Source: JAWLFY01 sp964462125
GTDB taxonomy: Bacteria > Planctomycetota > Planctomycetia > Pirellulales > Pirellulaceae
DNA: 8,644 bases
Reading direction: 5' to 3'
Assembly (NCBI GenBank): GCA_964462125.1
Contig: CAYWXT010000241.1
Coordinates: 1 to 8,644, forward strand
Below the pieces are notes generated by a model that was given only the letters and a program-made list of their open reading frames with translations, was not told the DNA's origin and did not search any database. How positions within the stretch are numbered: the stretch's first letter is position 1; the number at the start of each line of letters is the position of its first letter. A program made the translations under genes and the position numbers. Of the stretch, positions 5,899 through 8,644 are shown piece by piece.

Positions 5899-6351
5899 AT
5901 GATTGGCGATTCTCGCACAAAACCGATGGAAATCCTGTTGGTTGAAGACAGCTTGATGGATGCGCGGGTGACGATTCACGCGCTGCGTCGAAGCGGAATC
6001 CACCATCGCCTGACCTTGGTGCGGAGCGTCATGGAGGCGATCCAGTTTCTGCGCCGAGACGGGATCTTCTCACGCGCCCCCAAACCGGACCTGCTGCTGC
6101 TCGACATGATGTTGCCCGACGGGACCGGCACCGAAGTTCTCGAGGCGATGGTCGAGTCTCCATCGGGCATCGGCAAAACGACGACCGTCGTGTTGACCGC
6201 ATCCGATGACGACGAGATCCGAAACCGGTGCGCCGAACTCCAGGTTCACGATTACATCAACAAGCCGGTCAGCGAAGAAGAATTCCTCCGCGTCGTTCGA
6301 GACCACAAGAAGCTGATGATTCACAGCACGCCGGTCCTGACGACGATCTAG
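5899..6351 (+). CDS. Stand-alone response-regulator receiver protein (CheY-like, Rcp1 type)
   Basis: This 150-residue single-domain receiver accepts a phosphoryl group from a histidine kinase that is not encoded in the window. The acidic pocket is Glu16-Asp17 (LLVED), the phospho-acceptor is Asp69 (LLLLDMMLPDG), the switch threonine is Thr100 (VVLTAS), and the conserved lysine is Lys122 (NKPVS). The FLRRDG and PKPDLLLLD segments and the extended loop before VVLT resemble the cyanobacterial phytochrome response regulator Rcp1 group. There is no output domain, so it should act by protein-protein contact or phosphorelay. AAGGA lies 8 bases before the chosen ATG; a second in-frame ATG at 5926 (MEILLVED) is possible but lacks comparable support. 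It follows the hemerythrin-like gene by 42 bases on the same strand. Its TAG stop overlaps the stop of the convergent hydrolase gene through a shared CTAG at 6348-6351. Confidence 0.92.
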   Translation: MIGDSRTKPMEILLVEDSLMDARVTIHALRRSGIHHRLTLVRSVMEAIQFLRRDGIFSRAPKPDLLLLDMMLPDGTGTEVLEAMVESPSGIGKTTTVVLTASDDDEIRNRCAELQVHDYINKPVSEEEFLRVVRDHKKLMIHSTPVLTTI

Positions 6352-7382
6352 TCGCGCTCAATCCAGGGATTCACTTCGTCCGAAATGGTAATCTCGGAGG
6401 TCACGAACTCGACGATCGAGGGAATCACTTCCTCAGCACCACTGACGAGCTGGGCGGCGCTCAGATTCGTTGCCGGCATGAGGTGTGTGAAACGCGCCGC
6501 TTGCCCGCGGCCGATCCGCCGCTTGACCGACTCCAGTTGACGCGCGATCCGTTTTGCTTCCGCCGCCTCGTCACTGTCGGCACCGGCGAGCACCATGATC
6601 GGCAACTGGATCACATTGGGATCTCGTAAGGGCGGGTCAACCGCGATCCCCTTGAAGTTTTTCTCCGGCGAAATGAGGACCAGTGCCTTGACGTCCTGCC
6701 CCTGCTTTCGCGCACCGATGCTCGGGAATCGCCAATCGGCGACGGTCCAGTGGGCGGCGAGCAACGCCCCTTCACGAATCCCGATGACGGCCAATGCGTT
6801 CAAGTTGAGCAGACCCTTGTCGTTCTCCTTCTTGAGAAACCGTTTGGCCGCTTCGAGATCGGAATTGATCACCGCCATCGCATCCGGCCGCCCCATCGTC
6901 CCGGGATCAAGTTTGATGGAATTGCCCCGGCCGTCGACCTGATCGCGGCTCCCGCCGTGGCCCCGGTACTCGGGGACGAGAACTGCGCAGCCGGCGTCGC
7001 GGAGGCTCGTCACCAGTCGCCTGTATGGACTGCCTTGGCCTCCCCACTCATGGACGAGCATCACAGGAATCGCCTGCTTGCCCTGGTCCGACGGAAAGTA
7101 AAAAGCGCGGAGCTTCAACCCGTCGCGGGTCTTGAGTTCCACCGGTCGAGGTTCCCGTTCGGCGTCCTTCTGATTCGCCTTCGATCGCGGCTGAGCCTGA
7201 GCCGAGGTGCTCCCGACCAGCACCAACAACAGAGACAAACCCAGCAAGAGCCGGGAAGCATGTCTCCCTCGCCATCCTCGCTGAGACCCAATCCGGAATG
7301 GGGAAGTTTGATCGTCCAGCGGCGCTTGCGGCCCCCTGTTCACCGACTTTGTCAAGTTCACCGACTTTGTCAAGACGCTCAT
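6348..7382 (-). CDS. Exported alpha/beta-hydrolase-fold protein lacking the nucleophile serine
   Basis: With the start chosen here the protein has 344 residues. The core is alpha/beta-hydrolase-like: PVMLVHEWGG (106-115, oxyanion-loop region), VPEYRGHGGS (136-145), and a later strand LPIMVLAGADSDE (260-272) where the acid would sit. At the nucleophile elbow, where GxSxG is expected, the sequence is GIREG with Arg203. It is therefore probably not a classical serine hydrolase and may be a pseudo-enzyme. A hydrophobic core (45-57) ends in SAQA, so export to the periplasm is likely despite an unusually long N-region. The start is uncertain. The frame is open to a GTG at 7475 (GTGA overlap with the rph stop) and has ATGs at 7463, 7406 and 7394. 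The ATG at 7382 has GAGGG 5 bases upstream, and the codons before it look non-coding. The gene follows rph and converges with the response-regulator gene. Confidence 0.8.
   Translation of the reverse strand: MSVLTKSVNLTKSVNRGPQAPLDDQTSPFRIGSQRGWRGRHASRLLLGLSLLLVLVGSTSAQAQPRSKANQKDAEREPRPVELKTRDGLKLRAFYFPSDQGKQAIPVMLVHEWGGQGSPYRRLVTSLRDAGCAVLVPEYRGHGGSRDQVDGRGNSIKLDPGTMGRPDAMAVINSDLEAAKRFLKKENDKGLLNLNALAVIGIREGALLAAHWTVADWRFPSIGARKQGQDVKALVLISPEKNFKGIAVDPPLRDPNVIQLPIMVLAGADSDEAAEAKRIARQLESVKRRIGRGQAARFTHLMPATNLSAAQLVSGAEEVIPSIVEFVTSEITISDEVNPWIERD
7338..7374. repeat. 18-base direct tandem repeat, two copies
   Basis: The unit TTCACCGACTTTGTCAAG occurs twice head to tail (7339-7356 and 7357-7374), perfectly conserved, with one further matching base at the left edge. 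Read on the minus strand in the hydrolase frame, each unit adds six residues (LTKSVN) near the N-terminus. Each also carries the hexamer TTGACA. The 18-base period keeps the frame. Confidence 0.95.
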
Positions 7383-7448
7383 CGGAACCCTCATCGATGC
7401 TGGCATTGGCCGTTGGGACGCCCCGTTTTCAAATCGAGTCTCTCGGCC

Positions 7449-7475
7449 ATTATAACCGGTCATCCACGTTGTCAC
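7449..7475 (-). promoter_or_regulatory. Candidate promoter for the hydrolase-fold gene at the end of rph
   Basis: On the minus strand a perfect TATAAT (7454-7449) lies downstream of GTGACA (7475-7470) with a short 15-base spacer. Transcription would start near 7442, after the two most upstream possible starts (7475, 7463) and before the ATGs at 7406, 7394 and 7382. TATAAT is rare by chance in DNA this rich in G and C, but the spacing is poor, so this is only suggestive. Confidence 0.3.
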
Positions 7476-8188
7476 CCCTGGCCGAGGGCGTGGCGTTGGA
7501 AGCGGGTCAGCTCGTCGATTCCCTTGCGGGCCAGGCGGAGCATTTCGGTGAGTTGGTCGTCATCGAAGGTCGCCTCTTCGCCGGTGCCTTGAATTTCCAC
7601 AAACCGCCCCTTGCCGGTCATCACCACGTTCATGTCGACATCGGCGGCGGCATCGAGTGGGTAGTCGAGGTCCAGGCAGACGCCTTCCTCGAGAAGGCCG
7701 ACGCTGACCGCGGCGACGCTGTCGCGGATCGGGCCGTTGCCGATCGTCGTTCCCGGGACCGCCAGGGCCACCGCATCGGCCAGGGCGATGAAGCCGCCGG
7801 TGATCGAGGCGGTGCGGGTGCCTCCGTCGGCTTGCAACACATCACAGTCGACCGTGATCATCTGCTCGCCCAGGGCCTGCAGGTTGATGATCGACCTCAG
7901 ACTGCGACCGATCAACCGCTGGATCTCGGTCGTCCGCCCGTCGATCTTGCCGCTGCGATCCCGACGCTTCCGAGGGCTGGTGCTCCCCGGCAGCATGTTG
8001 TATTCGGCGGTCACCCAACCCTTCCCCTTCCCTTCAAGCCAGGGCGGGACGGAGGGTTCGAGCGAGGCGGTGCAGAGGACAATCGTTTTGCCGCTGCGGT
8101 ACAGCACGCTGGCGGGATTCGATTCCAAGTATTGGCGACGGATCTCCACATCGCGAAGTTCATCGGAGTTGCGAGTCACTACGTTCAT
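7472..8188 (-). CDS. rph: Ribonuclease PH
   Basis: RNase PH is a phosphate-dependent 3'-to-5' exoribonuclease that trims the 3' end of tRNA precursors. The 238-residue length is normal. Diagnostic blocks are VLCTASLEPSVPPWL (37-51), GWVTAEYNMLPGST (57-70), DGRTTEIQRLIGRSLR (83-98), VDCDVLQADGGTRTAS (113-128) and DVDMNVVMTG (183-192). Arg85 and Arg125 (GGTR) match the conserved phosphate-binding arginines, and Asp179 and Asp185 fit the conserved acidic catalytic positions. The N-terminus (TRNSDELRDVEI) departs slightly from the usual RxDGRxxDxLR but keeps the LRxVxI part. The ATG at 8188-8186 follows AAGGA at a short spacing. The gene begins 27 bases after the argF stop on the same strand, and its TGA overlaps a possible GTG start of the hydrolase-fold gene, so a three-gene transcript is plausible. 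Confidence 0.97.
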   Translation of the reverse strand: MNVVTRNSDELRDVEIRRQYLESNPASVLYRSGKTIVLCTASLEPSVPPWLEGKGKGWVTAEYNMLPGSTSPRKRRDRSGKIDGRTTEIQRLIGRSLRSIINLQALGEQMITVDCDVLQADGGTRTASITGGFIALADAVALAVPGTTIGNGPIRDSVAAVSVGLLEEGVCLDLDYPLDAAADVDMNVVMTGKGRFVEIQGTGEEATFDDDQLTEMLRLARKGIDELTRFQRHALGQG

Positions 8189-8215
8189 CGTTCCTTCGTT
8201 TCAAGGGTTGTCGCT

Positions 8216-8644
8216 TCACGCGTCCGGGACGTTGGCGCGGATCCATTCGGGGTTGAGCAACCACACGAGCAGGCCTTTTTGAGCGTGCATGCGGTTGCCC
8301 GCCTGGGCGATCACGGCGCTGTTGGGACCATCGATCACATCGTTGGTGATCTCTTCACCCCGGACGGCGGGCAAACAGTGCAGCACGCGGGTATGGGTCG
8401 GCGCCGCTGCCATCAGCTTGGCGTTGACCTGGTAGGGGGCAAAGGCTTCCTTTCGCCGCGCCGTTTCGGCCTCCTGCCCCATGCTGGTCCAGACATCGGT
8501 ATAGATCGCATCGGCCCCGGCGACCGCTCGGCGGGGATCCACCTCGTGGTTGATCTCGGCCGCGGGATATCGTTTGCGAATCCGTGCCAGCCACGCGTCG
8601 TCGATCCGGTAGGCGTTGGGGCAGGCCAGCGTGAAGGACATCCC
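8216..8644 (-). CDS. argF: Ornithine carbamoyltransferase (C-terminal 142 residues, partial)
   Basis: This enzyme joins carbamoyl phosphate and ornithine to make citrulline in arginine biosynthesis. Only the C-terminal, ornithine-binding half is present; the frame is still open at base 8644, and the ATG at 8641 is internal. Motifs present are DVWTSMGQE, which binds ornithine; FAPYQVNAKLM; HCLPAVRGEEIT, whose Cys belongs to the conserved HCLP active-site loop; and NRMHAQKGLLVWLL, which carries the conserved arginine near the C-terminus. The segment before the last motif reads QAGNR where many family members have QAENR. SMGQE and HCLP distinguish it from aspartate carbamoyltransferase. rph follows 27 bases downstream on the same strand. 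Confidence 0.96.
   Translation of the reverse strand, partial: GMSFTLACPNAYRIDDAWLARIRKRYPAAEINHEVDPRRAVAGADAIYTDVWTSMGQEAETARRKEAFAPYQVNAKLMAAAPTHTRVLHCLPAVRGEEITNDVIDGPNSAVIAQAGNRMHAQKGLLVWLLNPEWIRANVPDA

Noticed and set aside
5891..5902. Three-codon mini-frame ATG ACT CAA TGA overlapping the receiver start
   Set aside because: The AAGGA directly abuts its ATG with no spacer, so ribosomes would select the ATG at 5899. It is probably coincidence.
7339..7374. The duplicated TTGACA hexamers in the tandem repeat as -35 boxes of a minus-strand promoter
   Set aside because: No A/T-rich -10-like hexamer lies 15-19 bases downstream of either copy; that region is GC-rich.
1..8644. tRNA, rRNA, CRISPR arrays, insertion sequences, phage or defence genes
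   Set aside because: I saw no cloverleaf-like sequence, regularly spaced repeats, transposase, integrase or restriction/toxin motifs. The window reads as ordinary chromosomal sequence.

Overview
The window looks like a piece of a GC-rich planctomycete chromosome, probably from the Pirellulales (Rhodopirellula/Blastopirellula relatives). This rests on recognition rather than a search: high G/C at third codon positions, a palindromic extragenic repeat whose shadow translation reads 'TGWQPV', a secreted S9 peptidase, and a hemerythrin-like protein of a type I associate with this group. Most genes have weak Shine-Dalgarno sequences; two have good ones.

Left part, 1-2795: a manganese-type metal import locus. 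Three minus-strand genes run from a TroA-like binding lipoprotein through an ABC ATPase to an ABC-3 permease that leaves the window at base 1. Each junction is a 4-base ATGA overlap. Divergently, on the plus strand, lies a DtxR-family regulator carrying all six manganese-ligand positions of MntR. A perfect inverted repeat (TGTAGCA-TT-TGCTACA) sits inside the predicted transporter promoter, so the likely circuit is Mn-loaded MntR repressing its own importer.

Middle part, 2796-6351, plus strand: a secreted S9 prolyl-oligopeptidase-family peptidase with an intact Ser/Asp/His triad. A 340-base intergenic region follows, with palindromic repeats and a candidate promoter. Then comes a two-gene unit: a degenerate hemerythrin-like (HHE) helical protein and a stand-alone Rcp1-type response-regulator receiver.

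Right part, 6348-8644, minus strand, in transcription order: the end of ornithine carbamoyltransferase (argF, entering from the window edge), RNase PH (rph), and an exported alpha/beta-hydrolase-fold protein whose nucleophile-elbow serine is replaced by arginine. The last gene converges on the response regulator, and the two stop codons share a CTAG.

Most genes belong to known families. The points most worth checking are the MntR operator/promoter architecture with a nearly leaderless transporter message, the HHE-like/receiver pair, the apparent pseudo-hydrolase, and an 18-base tandem duplication at the hydrolase 5' end.
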